A program made the position numbers and the translations under genes. From assembly GCA_036260075.1 (NCBI GenBank), contig DATAAM010000055.1, positions 1 through 11,615 on the forward strand: DNA of 11,615 nt. The letters are read 5' to 3'. Source of the stretch: DATAAM01 sp036260075 (GTDB taxonomy: Bacteria; Actinomycetota; Acidimicrobiia; Acidimicrobiales; JAHWLA01). Shown in pieces: positions 1 through 6,559 of this stretch. Position 1 is the stretch's first letter. Each line of letters begins with the position of its first letter. The notes below the pieces were generated by a model. The model saw only the letters and a list, made by a program, of their open reading frames with translations, searched no databases and had not been told where the DNA came from.

Positions 1-1331
<1,331 letters not shown>

Positions 1332-1359
1332 CGCGTGGCAACCTCCCGGGGTTCGCCGG

Positions 1360-1386
1360 TTAGCACTCTCCTATGGCGAGTGCTAA
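1360..1386 (-). promoter_or_regulatory. CIRCE operator (HrcA binding site) upstream of groEL
   Basis: The two arms TTAGCACTC and GAGTGCTAA are perfect inverted repeats separated by exactly nine bases (TCCTATGGC), identical to the CIRCE consensus. The inner edge lies 28 nt upstream of the groEL ATG. The presumed transcription start falls inside the element, so it can act as a DNA operator for HrcA and also sits at the 5' end of the mRNA. No hrcA gene is in the window. Confidence 0.98.
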
Positions 1387-1414
1387 GTCTCGCGCGAGGC
1401 CGTTTTCTCCGCAA
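1386..1414 (-). promoter_or_regulatory. groEL housekeeping-type promoter abutting CIRCE
   Basis: On the minus strand TTGCGG (1414-1409) and GAGACT (1391-1386) are separated by exactly 17 bases, and the -10 runs into the first CIRCE arm. HrcA bound at CIRCE would block RNA polymerase directly. The hexamers keep the important TTG of the -35 and the A and final T of the -10. This is read by eye; start-site mapping would settle it. Confidence 0.6.
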
Positions 1415-1487
1415 ACGGGGGCGTGGCGCGACCCGGATGTGCGAAGAAAACGACTCGGGCGGGCGGGCGGCCGGCGCGAGCGGGCGC

Positions 1488-2327
1488 TCAGCGGTACGTG
1501 TAGCGCTCGCCGCTGGTGGCCACCACGGTATACGCCGCGCCCCCGTCGCCCGGCACGTCGAGGCGGGCCGCCTCCCGGTTGCCGCCCTGGGTCCAGTAGG
1601 GCTGGCCGTGCGGGCACCCGAGCGCCGGGGCGCCGAAGGCGTACACGCCGCCGTCCTGCCCGAGCAGCCACCCGCCTCTCTCGTTGGGCGCCTTCTTCTC
1701 GTCCACGATGGGCGACAGTCGTACCGGGTCGTGCTGGCGCACGTCGGGCTGCGGTCCCGGGTACTGCGCACCGAAGAAGGCATAGGCGGCGCCGTTGTCG
1801 CCGACGAGCACCACGCCCCCCTCAGGCGGCTCGAGCGTGCCGACGATCGGCGGCAGCTCGACCGGCCCCACGGCGAACGGCACGGCCTTGTCGTCGTACG
1901 AGGGGCGGCCGAAGACGGTGCGGGTGCCCGCCCAGGTGCGCTTCAAAGAGACGACCGAATGCCCTTCCGCGGACCCCTCGCTGTTGCTGTTGCCCTCGAT
2001 GGTGACGATCCGATTGCCGTCCACGGCCTTCACGAAGCCGCAGTGCCCGTAGCGGCCCTTCTTCGGGTGGTACACGTAGAACACGTCGCCGGCCTTCGGC
2101 TTGGCGAAGAGCTGCTCGGCGTTGCGGAAGTGGACCACTCCCGACGGCACCCACGCGATCCGCCCGATCGATTCGCCCACGTCGTGGAGGATCTTGCTCA
2201 CGAAGGCATGGCACCAGGCCAGGTTCTGCGTGCCCGCCCAGGCCCCGAAGGGCGTCTCGTTGTCGGGGCCCTCTGTGTAGCCGAGGTGTGTGGCGGCGAG
2301 CTTCAGGGTCTCTTCGACGGTCGCCAT
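1488..2327 (-). CDS. CHAP-domain amidase/peptidase with C-terminal 'YAFG' repeats, no signal peptide
   Basis: A 279-residue protein. Residues 1-125 form a CHAP (NlpC/P60-like) cysteine hydrolase domain with Cys39 in AWCHAFVSKIL, His95 in RYGHCGFVKA and an acidic/Asn third position in TIEGNSN (110-115). Such enzymes cut peptidoglycan amide or peptide-bridge bonds. Residues from about 165 to the end hold three imperfect copies of a strand-turn unit (VVLVGDNGAAYAF, WLLGQDGGVYAFG, YTVVATSGERYTY), resembling the repeat tails of many Acidimicrobiia surface proteins and probably binding or scaffolding modules. There is no N-terminal signal or membrane segment, so export would need lysis, a holin or a contractile/other device. 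The ATG overlaps the stop of the 40-aa ORF upstream (TGATG), and AGGAGG (2338-2343) lies ten bases before it inside that ORF, so the pair is translationally coupled. The biological role is unknown; the domain call is firm. Confidence 0.85.
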   Translation of the reverse strand: MATVEETLKLAATHLGYTEGPDNETPFGAWAGTQNLAWCHAFVSKILHDVGESIGRIAWVPSGVVHFRNAEQLFAKPKAGDVFYVYHPKKGRYGHCGFVKAVDGNRIVTIEGNSNSEGSAEGHSVVSLKRTWAGTRTVFGRPSYDDKAVPFAVGPVELPPIVGTLEPPEGGVVLVGDNGAAYAFFGAQYPGPQPDVRQHDPVRLSPIVDEKKAPNERGGWLLGQDGGVYAFGAPALGCPHGQPYWTQGGNREAARLDVPGDGGAAYTVVATSGERYTYR

Positions 2328-2449
2328 CAGAAGTCCGCCTCCTCGACGTCGCCCTCCAGCCCGTCGCCGTCCTCGGAGGAGAACTTGTCGAAGTCCTCCG
2401 GTTGGCCTGTCGGGTCGGCCTCCAGCACCTCAGGCGGCAGCTCGCTCAT
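2327..2449 (-). CDS. 40-residue acidic small protein coupled to the CHAP enzyme
   Basis: A short reading frame from ATG 2449 to TGA 2327-2329 encoding 40 residues, beginning MSELPPEVLEADPTG and ending GDVEEADF. It is very acidic, with about 15 Asp/Glu against one Lys and no Arg, and has no hydrophobic or membrane segment. Evidence that it is real: a strong GGAGG (2457-2461) seven bases before the ATG; a stop sharing one base with the CHAP start (TGATG); and a terminal Glu-Glu-Ala region that supplies the CHAP gene's AGGAGG. I do not recognise a family. It could be an inhibitor or targeting/chaperone peptide for the CHAP enzyme, or a leader ensuring coupled translation. Those roles are inference from position and charge only. 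Confidence 0.65.
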   Translation of the reverse strand: MSELPPEVLEADPTGQPEDFDKFSSEDGDGLEGDVEEADF

Positions 2450-2480
2450 CCCAGTCCCTCCCCAATCGGCGGATGCGGGG

Positions 2481-2509
2481 AGCGTAGAGAATCGCGAACG
2501 ATGGTGCGA
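2481..2509 (-). promoter_or_regulatory. Possible promoter for the acidic peptide-CHAP operon
   Basis: On the minus strand TACGCT (2486-2481) fits the actinobacterial TANNNT -10 and would start a transcript about 25 nt before the ATG at 2449. The hexamer 17 bases upstream (TCGCAC) is a poor -35, so the call is weak. The rest of 2450-2527 shows nothing else. Confidence 0.3.
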
Positions 2510-2527
2510 GACCCGCGCCGGGTGAAC

Positions 2528-2556
2528 TTCGCTGTCGCCCGAAGGGCGACAGCGAA
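2528..2556 (-). terminator. Strong hairpin with UUCG loop ending the receiver operon
   Basis: TTCGCTGTCGCCC (2528-2540) and GGGCGACAGCGAA (2544-2556) are a perfect 13-bp inverted repeat around GAA. Read as minus-strand RNA the tip is C(UUCG)G, the very stable tetraloop, which indicates the minus transcript. It lies 15 nt past the stop of the second receiver gene. No U-run follows, which is usual for high-GC actinobacterial terminators. A third copy of the arm (GGGCGACAGCG, 2558-2568) sits between the gene and the hairpin and could form a competing stem. Confidence 0.75.
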
Positions 2557-2571
2557 GGGGCGACAGCGCCC

Positions 2572-3042
2572 TCAGCCGGCGAGGAACTGGGCGTGACGCC
2601 CGAGGGTGCCGGCGACCCGCTCGCTGAGCACGTGCTCATCCGCCTCCACCTGCGCCCGGCGGGCACGCACCTCGTCCATCTCCATGGACAGGAGCTCGCG
2701 CACGGTGTTGAGGAGGAAGTCCACGTCCACCGGCTTGGTGAGGTACTCGTCGGCCCCCAGCAGCAGCGACTTGCGCACGTCCTCCTCCTGCGAGCAGCAG
2801 GTGAGCATGACGATGCGGGTGGCGGCGCCGCCTTCGGCCTTGAGGTTCTCCAGCACGCCGAAGCCGTCGACGTGGGGCATCATCATGTCGAGCACCACGC
2901 ACGCAGGCGGGTGCTCGTGGATGGCGTCGAGGGCCTTGCGGCCGTCCTCGGCGTGGCTGACCTCGTATCCCTCACCCTCGAGCACGAGGCGCAGCATCCC
3001 CGCAATGAGGGGATCGTCGTCGACCACGAGCAGATCGGGCAT
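2572..3042 (-). CDS. Stand-alone receiver (CheY-like) protein, second of the tandem pair
   Basis: A 156-residue response-regulator receiver without DNA-binding or enzymatic output domain. The acidic pocket is D8-D9-D10, the phospho-acceptor Asp52 in VVLDMMMPHVDGFG, the switch Thr81 in MLTCCS and the invariant Lys103 in GADEYLTKP. Residues after about 118 form a charged, probably helical tail rich in Glu, Arg and Ala that could pair with a partner protein. ATG 3042 aligns exactly with the start of the upstream paralogue (MxxLLVVDDD versus MAEVLIVDDD). However, a GTG at 3048 in the same frame has GGAG (3057-3060) eight bases before it, so the real start may be two codons earlier. It follows the paralogue by about 32 nt and is followed by the hairpin, so it ends the operon. 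No histidine kinase is nearby; its input and target are unknown. Confidence 0.92.
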   Translation of the reverse strand: MPDLLVVDDDPLIAGMLRLVLEGEGYEVSHAEDGRKALDAIHEHPPACVVLDMMMPHVDGFGVLENLKAEGGAATRIVMLTCCSQEEDVRKSLLLGADEYLTKPVDVDFLLNTVRELLSMEMDEVRARRAQVEADEHVLSERVAGTLGRHAQFLAG

Positions 3043-3074
3043 GCCCACTGTGTCGGCTCCTGGGGGCGGCGGGT

Positions 3075-3542
3075 TTAGCGGGCGGCGATCCGCGGCCGGG
3101 TGAACGCCGACTCCAGCCGCTCCAGCAGCTCGGCCTTCTGCAGCTCCTGCTCGCGGCGCTCCTGCAACTCGGCGGGGGTCGACCGGAGCAGCTCCTGCAC
3201 CTTGTCGACCAGGGCGTCGGGGTCGAAGGGCTTGGTGAGGTACTCGTCGGCCCCCAGCTCCCAGCCCCGCACGTAGTCGCGCTCGGCCGTCTTGCACGTG
3301 AGGATCAGCACCCGCGCCTCGGGGGCCAGCCCCAGCTGGCGCTTCGAGCGCAGCACGCCGAAGCCGTCGACGCCGGGCATCATCAGGTCGAGCACCAGGC
3401 AGTCCGGCGCCCGCTTCTCCATGGCGGCGATGGCCTCGGCCCCGTCCCCGGCTTCACGGACGTCGAAGCCTGCGTCCTCCATCGTGAAGGCGAGGATCCC
3501 GCGGATGTCGGGGTCGTCGTCGACGATCAGCACTTCGGCCAT
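3075..3542 (-). CDS. Stand-alone receiver (CheY-like) protein, first of the tandem pair
   Basis: A 155-residue receiver with acidic pocket D8-D9-D10, phospho-acceptor Asp52 in LVLDLMMPGVDGFGVL, Thr82 in ILTCKTAE and Lys104 in GADEYLTKP. The last ~38 residues are a highly charged segment (ELQERREQELQKAELLERL) that looks like a single amphipathic helix or coiled coil, not an output domain. It shares long motif blocks with the next gene (LDxMMPxVDGFGVL, GADEYLTKP), so the pair is a tandem duplication. It lies 48 nt downstream of the ThiS/MoaD-like gene on the same strand; read-through from thrC is possible, or a separate promoter in that gap that I cannot define. Likely a phosphorelay shuttle or a modulator of a distant kinase, cyclase or motility complex. 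That role is inference. Confidence 0.92.
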   Translation of the reverse strand: MAEVLIVDDDPDIRGILAFTMEDAGFDVREAGDGAEAIAAMEKRAPDCLVLDLMMPGVDGFGVLRSKRQLGLAPEARVLILTCKTAERDYVRGWELGADEYLTKPFDPDALVDKVQELLRSTPAELQERREQELQKAELLERLESAFTRPRIAAR

Positions 3543-3590
3543 ACCGGCCTATCGGCCGTTCACTGTGCGCGGTTGAGGCGAAGGGGGGAA

Positions 3591-3866
3591 CTAGCCCCCC
3601 GCCACGGCGGGCACGATCGACACGGTCTGCCCCTCGGACACCCCGGTGTCGAGCCCGTCGAGGAAGCGGACGTCCTCGTCGGCCACGAACACGTTCACGA
3701 ACCGGCGCAGCTTGCCGTCCTCGTCGAAGAGCCGCTCCCCCAGCCCGGGATGGGCGGCGTCGAGGGCCTTCAGCACCTCGCCCACCGTGGACCCGTCGGC
3801 CGTCACCTCGCCCGCACCGCCCGTGAGGGTGCGGAGCTGGGTCGGGATGCGCACGGTGACGGTCAC
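3591..3866 (-). CDS. ThiS/MoaD-family (CysO-like) sulfur-carrier protein ending in Gly-Gly
   Basis: A 91-residue ubiquitin-fold small protein. It starts with GTG at 3866, whose GTGA contains the stop of thrC (4-nt overlap), and begins MTVTVRIPTQLRTLTGG. The middle carries LLxxL-type helix residues (VGEVLKALDAAHPGL) and the conserved RRFVNVFVADEDVRFL block seen in CysO/MoaD-like proteins. It ends SIVPAVAGG, so the Gly-Gly needed for adenylation and thiocarboxylation is already terminal and needs no processing. MoaD, ThiS and CysO donate sulfur for molybdopterin, thiamine and cysteine respectively. Coupling to a PLP-dependent lyase of the thrC/CysM superfamily argues for sulfur transfer in amino-acid synthesis rather than cofactor synthesis. 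No E1-like activator or JAMM protease is in the window. Confidence 0.88.
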   Translation of the reverse strand: MTVTVRIPTQLRTLTGGAGEVTADGSTVGEVLKALDAAHPGLGERLFDEDGKLRRFVNVFVADEDVRFLDGLDTGVSEGQTVSIVPAVAGG

Positions 3867-5101
3867 TGGTCCTCCACTTCCACTGCCCGGTTGAACGCGT
3901 CGAGCGTAGGGGCGATGGTGGCCGTGGGGCCGCACTCGCCGCTCACGGCGTCGATCGTCTTCAGCCCGATGCCGGTGACGTAGGCCACCACCCGCTCGTC
4001 GGGTCGCACCACGCCCGATGCCGCCAGCTTGGCCAGCGTGGCGATCGTGACGCCGCCCGCCGTCTCGGCGAAGATGCCCTCGGTGCGGGCCAGCAGGCGG
4101 ATGCCCTCCACGATCTCCTCGTCGGTCACCGCGCCCACCGCCCCGCCCGTCGAGCGCACCACGTCGAGGGCGTAGAACCCGTCGGCGGGGTTGCCGATGG
4201 CCAGCGACTTGGCGATGGTCTTGGCTCGAACGGGCCGCACGTGGTCGCTGCCCTCGGCGAAGGCCGTCGCCACCGGGCTGCACCCCGCCGCCTGGGCGCC
4301 CGACACCCGCACGTGCGGCTCCTCGTCGAGCAGGCCCACCTTGTGCAGCTCCCCGAAGCCCTTGTGGATCTTTGTCAGCTGGCTGCCGGAGGCGATCGGG
4401 ACCACCACGTGGTCGGGGGCCTGCCAGCCCAGCTGCTCGGCCACCTCGAAGGCCAGGGTCTTCGAGCCCTCGGCGTAGTAGGTGCGCACGTTCACGTTGA
4501 CGAACGCCCACGTGGGCTGCTCCGACGCCAGCTCGGCACACAGCCGGTTCACGTCGTCGTAGGAGCCCTCGACGGCGATGAGCTTGCCGCCGTACACCGC
4601 GGTGGTGACGACCTTGGCCTCTTCGAGGTCGTGGGGGATGAACACCACCGACTCCATCCCGGCCCGCGCCGCATGCGCCGCCACCGAGTTGGCCAGGTTG
4701 CCGGTCGACGCGCAGGCCGCCACCTTGAACCCCAGCTCCCGGGCCTTGGTGAGCGCCACCGACACCACCCGGTCCTTGAACGAACCGGTGGGGTTCAGCG
4801 TGTCGTTCTTGACCCAGAGCTCGCCCAGTCCCAGCTCGGCGGCCAATCGGTCGGCGCGCACCAGCGGGGTGAAGCCCGCCCCCAGGTTGACCGGCGTGCG
4901 GGCGTCGGCGGGCAGCAGCGCGGCGTAGCGCCAGATGGTGGTCGGCCCGGCGGCGATCGAGTCGCGGCTCAGGGCGGCGGCGATCGCCTCGTAGTCGTAG
5001 GTGACCTCCAAGGGACCGAAGCAGAACTCGCAGACGTGCAACGCCTCGGCGGGGTACGGGCGCGCGCACTCCCGACACCGGAGCCCGTGGACGAACGACA
5101 C
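3863..5101 (-). CDS. thrC: Threonine synthase (PLP-dependent)
   Basis: Converts O-phosphohomoserine to threonine and phosphate in the aspartate-family pathway; cytoplasmic. The protein (412 aa from GTG 5101) opens with a zinc-ribbon-like C9xxC12 ... C24xxC27. The fold-type-II PLP domain follows, with Schiff-base Lys109 in NPTGSFKDR, STGN (132-135) and the phosphate-loop region IASGSQLTKIHKGF. Start choice: an ATG at 5143 is in frame, but AGGAGG (5107-5112) lies five bases before GTG 5101, and the residues upstream of it look non-conserved. The stop overlaps the GTG of the sulfur-carrier gene. Divergent gpgS starts 158 nt away. Its family also includes cysteate synthase and is related to CysM, so with the coupled carrier a sulfur-accepting activity on O-phosphohomoserine is conceivable. 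Threonine synthase remains the default. Confidence 0.95.
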   Translation of the reverse strand: MSFVHGLRCRECARPYPAEALHVCEFCFGPLEVTYDYEAIAAALSRDSIAAGPTTIWRYAALLPADARTPVNLGAGFTPLVRADRLAAELGLGELWVKNDTLNPTGSFKDRVVSVALTKARELGFKVAACASTGNLANSVAAHAARAGMESVVFIPHDLEEAKVVTTAVYGGKLIAVEGSYDDVNRLCAELASEQPTWAFVNVNVRTYYAEGSKTLAFEVAEQLGWQAPDHVVVPIASGSQLTKIHKGFGELHKVGLLDEEPHVRVSGAQAAGCSPVATAFAEGSDHVRPVRAKTIAKSLAIGNPADGFYALDVVRSTGGAVGAVTDEEIVEGIRLLARTEGIFAETAGGVTIATLAKLAASGVVRPDERVVAYVTGIGLKTIDAVSGECGPTATIAPTLDAFNRAVEVEDQ

Positions 5102-5106
5102 TGCTG

Positions 5107-5112
5107 CCTCCT
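5107..5112 (-). promoter_or_regulatory. Shine-Dalgarno fixing the thrC start at GTG 5101
   Basis: AGGAGG on the minus strand, five bases before GTG 5101. It lies inside the longer frame that would begin at ATG 5143, so it is the main reason for preferring the shorter protein. Confidence 0.8.
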
Positions 5113-5205
5113 CATCGCTCCGGGCATTCGCACCTGGCTGCAAGCAGCTGGTTGCGGCGGCGTCGCAGGGCCCGGCCCCTCGACCGCTCTGGATGTGGAG
5201 ACCCC

Positions 5206-5235
5206 ATCGTGCTGCACCGCGCTTGCGCCCGTCAA
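5206..5235 (-). promoter_or_regulatory. Probable thrC promoter
   Basis: On the minus strand TTGACG (5235-5230) and CACGAT (5211-5206) are 18 bases apart, giving a good -35 and an acceptable -10. The predicted start near 5199 would leave a leader of about 98 nt before GTG 5101. That leader contains a short GCTGC/GCAGC inverted repeat but no recognisable riboswitch or T-box. Confidence 0.5.
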
Positions 5236-5247
5236 AGGACTTCGGAC

Positions 5248-5253
5248 GATGAT
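5248..5253 (+). promoter_or_regulatory. Possible leaderless -10 for gpgS
   Basis: GATGAT ends six bases before ATG 5260, exactly where a -10 would lie if transcription began at the start codon. It keeps the A at -11 and T at -7. No Shine-Dalgarno is seen before this ATG, and TTGCGC (5223-5228) is a possible but widely spaced -35. Weak call. Confidence 0.3.
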
Positions 5254-5259
5254 GGACGC

Positions 5260-6009
5260 ATGCCGCGTCGGCCCCGTCCCTCGGTGACCGTGATCCTCCC
5301 GGCGCGCGACGAGGCGGCCACCGTCGGTCCCATCGTCGCCTGCATCCGACGCGACCTGGCGGGCGTGGTCGACGAGGTGCTCGTGGTCGACGACGCCTCC
5401 ACCGACGCGACGGCCGAGGTGGCCCGTGCCGCGGGCGCCCGGGTGGTCGCCACCGACGGCGGCGGCAAGGGCGAGGCCATGTGGCGGGGGGTGTGGGAGG
5501 CCGAGGGCGAGCTGCTCGTGTACTGCGACGCCGACGTGCGCAACTTCACCGCGGGCTTCGTCGTCGGGCTGCTGCGGCCGCTCCTCGACGACGGCGACGT
5601 GGCGCTGGTGAAGGGCTACTACCGGCGGTCCTACGAGGGGCGGGCGGGCGAAGGCGGTCGGGTGACCGAGCTGATGGCCCGGCCGTTGCTCAACGTGCTG
5701 TTCCCGGCGCTGGCCCACATCCGCCAACCCCTCGGCGGCGAGTGCGCGGCGCCTCGGCGGGTGCTCGAGCGCGTGCCCTTCGTGCAGGGGTGGGGGGTCG
5801 ACATCGGCCTCGTGCTCGACGTGGCCGCTCGCTGGGGAGCGGGCGCCGTCGCCCAGGCCGACCTGGGCGAGCGCGTCCATCGCAACCGGCCCTTGGCCGA
5901 GCTGGCCCCGCAGGCCGAGGCCGTCCTGCGCACGGTCCTGGCCCGGGCCGGGCTGCACACCCCGGTCGACGAGCTGCCGCCCATCGTCCGCCCGCGCGCC
6001 TCCGCCTGA
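5260..6009 (+). CDS. gpgS: Glucosyl-3-phosphoglycerate synthase (GT81)
   Basis: Transfers glucose from a nucleotide sugar to 3-phosphoglycerate, the first step to glucosylglycerate, a compatible solute and the precursor of methylglucose lipopolysaccharide in mycobacteria. The 249-aa protein has the GT-A opening SVTVILPARDEAATVG and LVVDDASTDAT, then GKGEAMWRGV (70-79), the metal-binding CDADV with DAD at 90-92, VKGYYRR, GGRVTELMARPLL and QPLGGE. It ends the core with LGERVHRNRPL, matching the mycobacterial GpgS pattern closely. It is shorter than the mycobacterial enzyme (~320 aa), lacking an N-terminal extension and a C-terminal tail. ATG 5260 is the first plausible in-frame start before the conserved strand. 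No gpgP phosphatase is adjacent. The next gene begins 2 nt after the stop. Confidence 0.9.
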   Translation: MPRRPRPSVTVILPARDEAATVGPIVACIRRDLAGVVDEVLVVDDASTDATAEVARAAGARVVATDGGGKGEAMWRGVWEAEGELLVYCDADVRNFTAGFVVGLLRPLLDDGDVALVKGYYRRSYEGRAGEGGRVTELMARPLLNVLFPALAHIRQPLGGECAAPRRVLERVPFVQGWGVDIGLVLDVAARWGAGAVAQADLGERVHRNRPLAELAPQAEAVLRTVLARAGLHTPVDELPPIVRPRASA

Positions 6010-6011
6010 CC

Positions 6012-6539
6012 GTGGGACGATCGGCCGCCGTCGTGTGCACCGTCTTGTTGGCGACCGGAGCGTGCTCGTCGGAAGGGGAGCGGGATGCCGCGCGCGGTTG
6101 CGCAGGCCGGTGGAAGACGCCCTGGCCTCGCGGCGAGGTCGTGGGCACGCAGGACTTCGACGGCGACGGCCGGCCCGAGATCGTCGTCGACCCACGCGAC
6201 GGCGCCACGGCCCACCACGTGGTCCTCGCCCGCGCCTTCGGCTGCCGCGTCGAACCGATGCGGTCGCCCGACGGAGGGGCGCTGCGCCTGTTGGCGTGGC
6301 AGAGCAGCACGGGCATGCCCGACGCGGTCGTGGGCACGACCTGCGTCGACCTCGACGGCGACGGCCGCCGCGAGGTGGTGGAGTTCACGAGGAGCGAGCA
6401 GCGCCGGGCGTACGTCGCCTACCGCTTGCCCGAGGGGGGCTCGAAGCTGGTGGCGGAGGTCCACAGCGAGGCCGGCGGCACATGGCCGGCGGCGCTGACG
6501 CCCGAGCCCGGCGTCCGCTGCGGCGCCTTCACCTACTGA
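6012..6539 (+). CDS. Small exported protein, possible lipoprotein, with two DxDGDG calcium-loop motifs
   Basis: A 175-residue protein starting at GTG 6012, two bases after the gpgS stop, with no obvious Shine-Dalgarno, so likely coupled to gpgS. Residues 1-17 are a short hydrophobic signal (AAVVCTVLLATGA) before Cys18. The lipobox is imperfect because the -3 residue is Thr, so lipid attachment is plausible, not certain. Two FG-GAP/EF-hand-like loops occur: DFDGDGRPEIVV (48-59) and DLDGDGRREVVE (113-124). This suggests two Ca2+-binding blades of a small repeat domain. Four further cysteines (30, 78, 111, 170) could make two disulfides outside the membrane. I do not recognise a named family. 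A cell-surface sensing or adhesive role is inference. Confidence 0.8.
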   Translation: MGRSAAVVCTVLLATGACSSEGERDAARGCAGRWKTPWPRGEVVGTQDFDGDGRPEIVVDPRDGATAHHVVLARAFGCRVEPMRSPDGGALRLLAWQSSTGMPDAVVGTTCVDLDGDGRREVVEFTRSEQRRAYVAYRLPEGGSKLVAEVHSEAGGTWPAALTPEPGVRCGAFTY

Positions 6540-6559
6540 GCAACGCTTCTCCGAGCGGG

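Noticed and set aside
1478..1489. GAGCGGGCGCTC palindrome at the CHAP stop
   Set aside because: Five-bp arms with a 2-nt centre in G/C-rich sequence; too small and overlapping the stop codon to call a terminator.
3043..3297. Longer N-terminus for the second receiver (from 3297)
   Set aside because: The extra Ala/Arg/Gly-rich stretch is the out-of-frame shadow of the upstream receiver gene; homology begins at MPDLLVVDDD.
3591..5078. A 495-codon minus frame joining thrC shadow to the sulfur carrier
   Set aside because: Only the last 91 codons are the carrier protein; upstream it reads thrC out of frame. It is not a fusion.
5102..5143. Longer thrC N-terminus from ATG 5143
   Set aside because: The 14 extra residues precede the conserved zinc ribbon without resemblance to it, and AGGAGG sits five bases before GTG 5101.
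5102..5259. Riboswitch, T-box or tRNA in the thrC-gpgS gap
   Set aside because: No conserved core, T-box sequence or cloverleaf could be found; only promoter-like hexamers.
6540..6559. Terminator between the convergent exported-protein and AI-2E genes
   Set aside because: Only a 4-bp CGCT/AGCG pairing is visible; nothing convincing in 20 nt.
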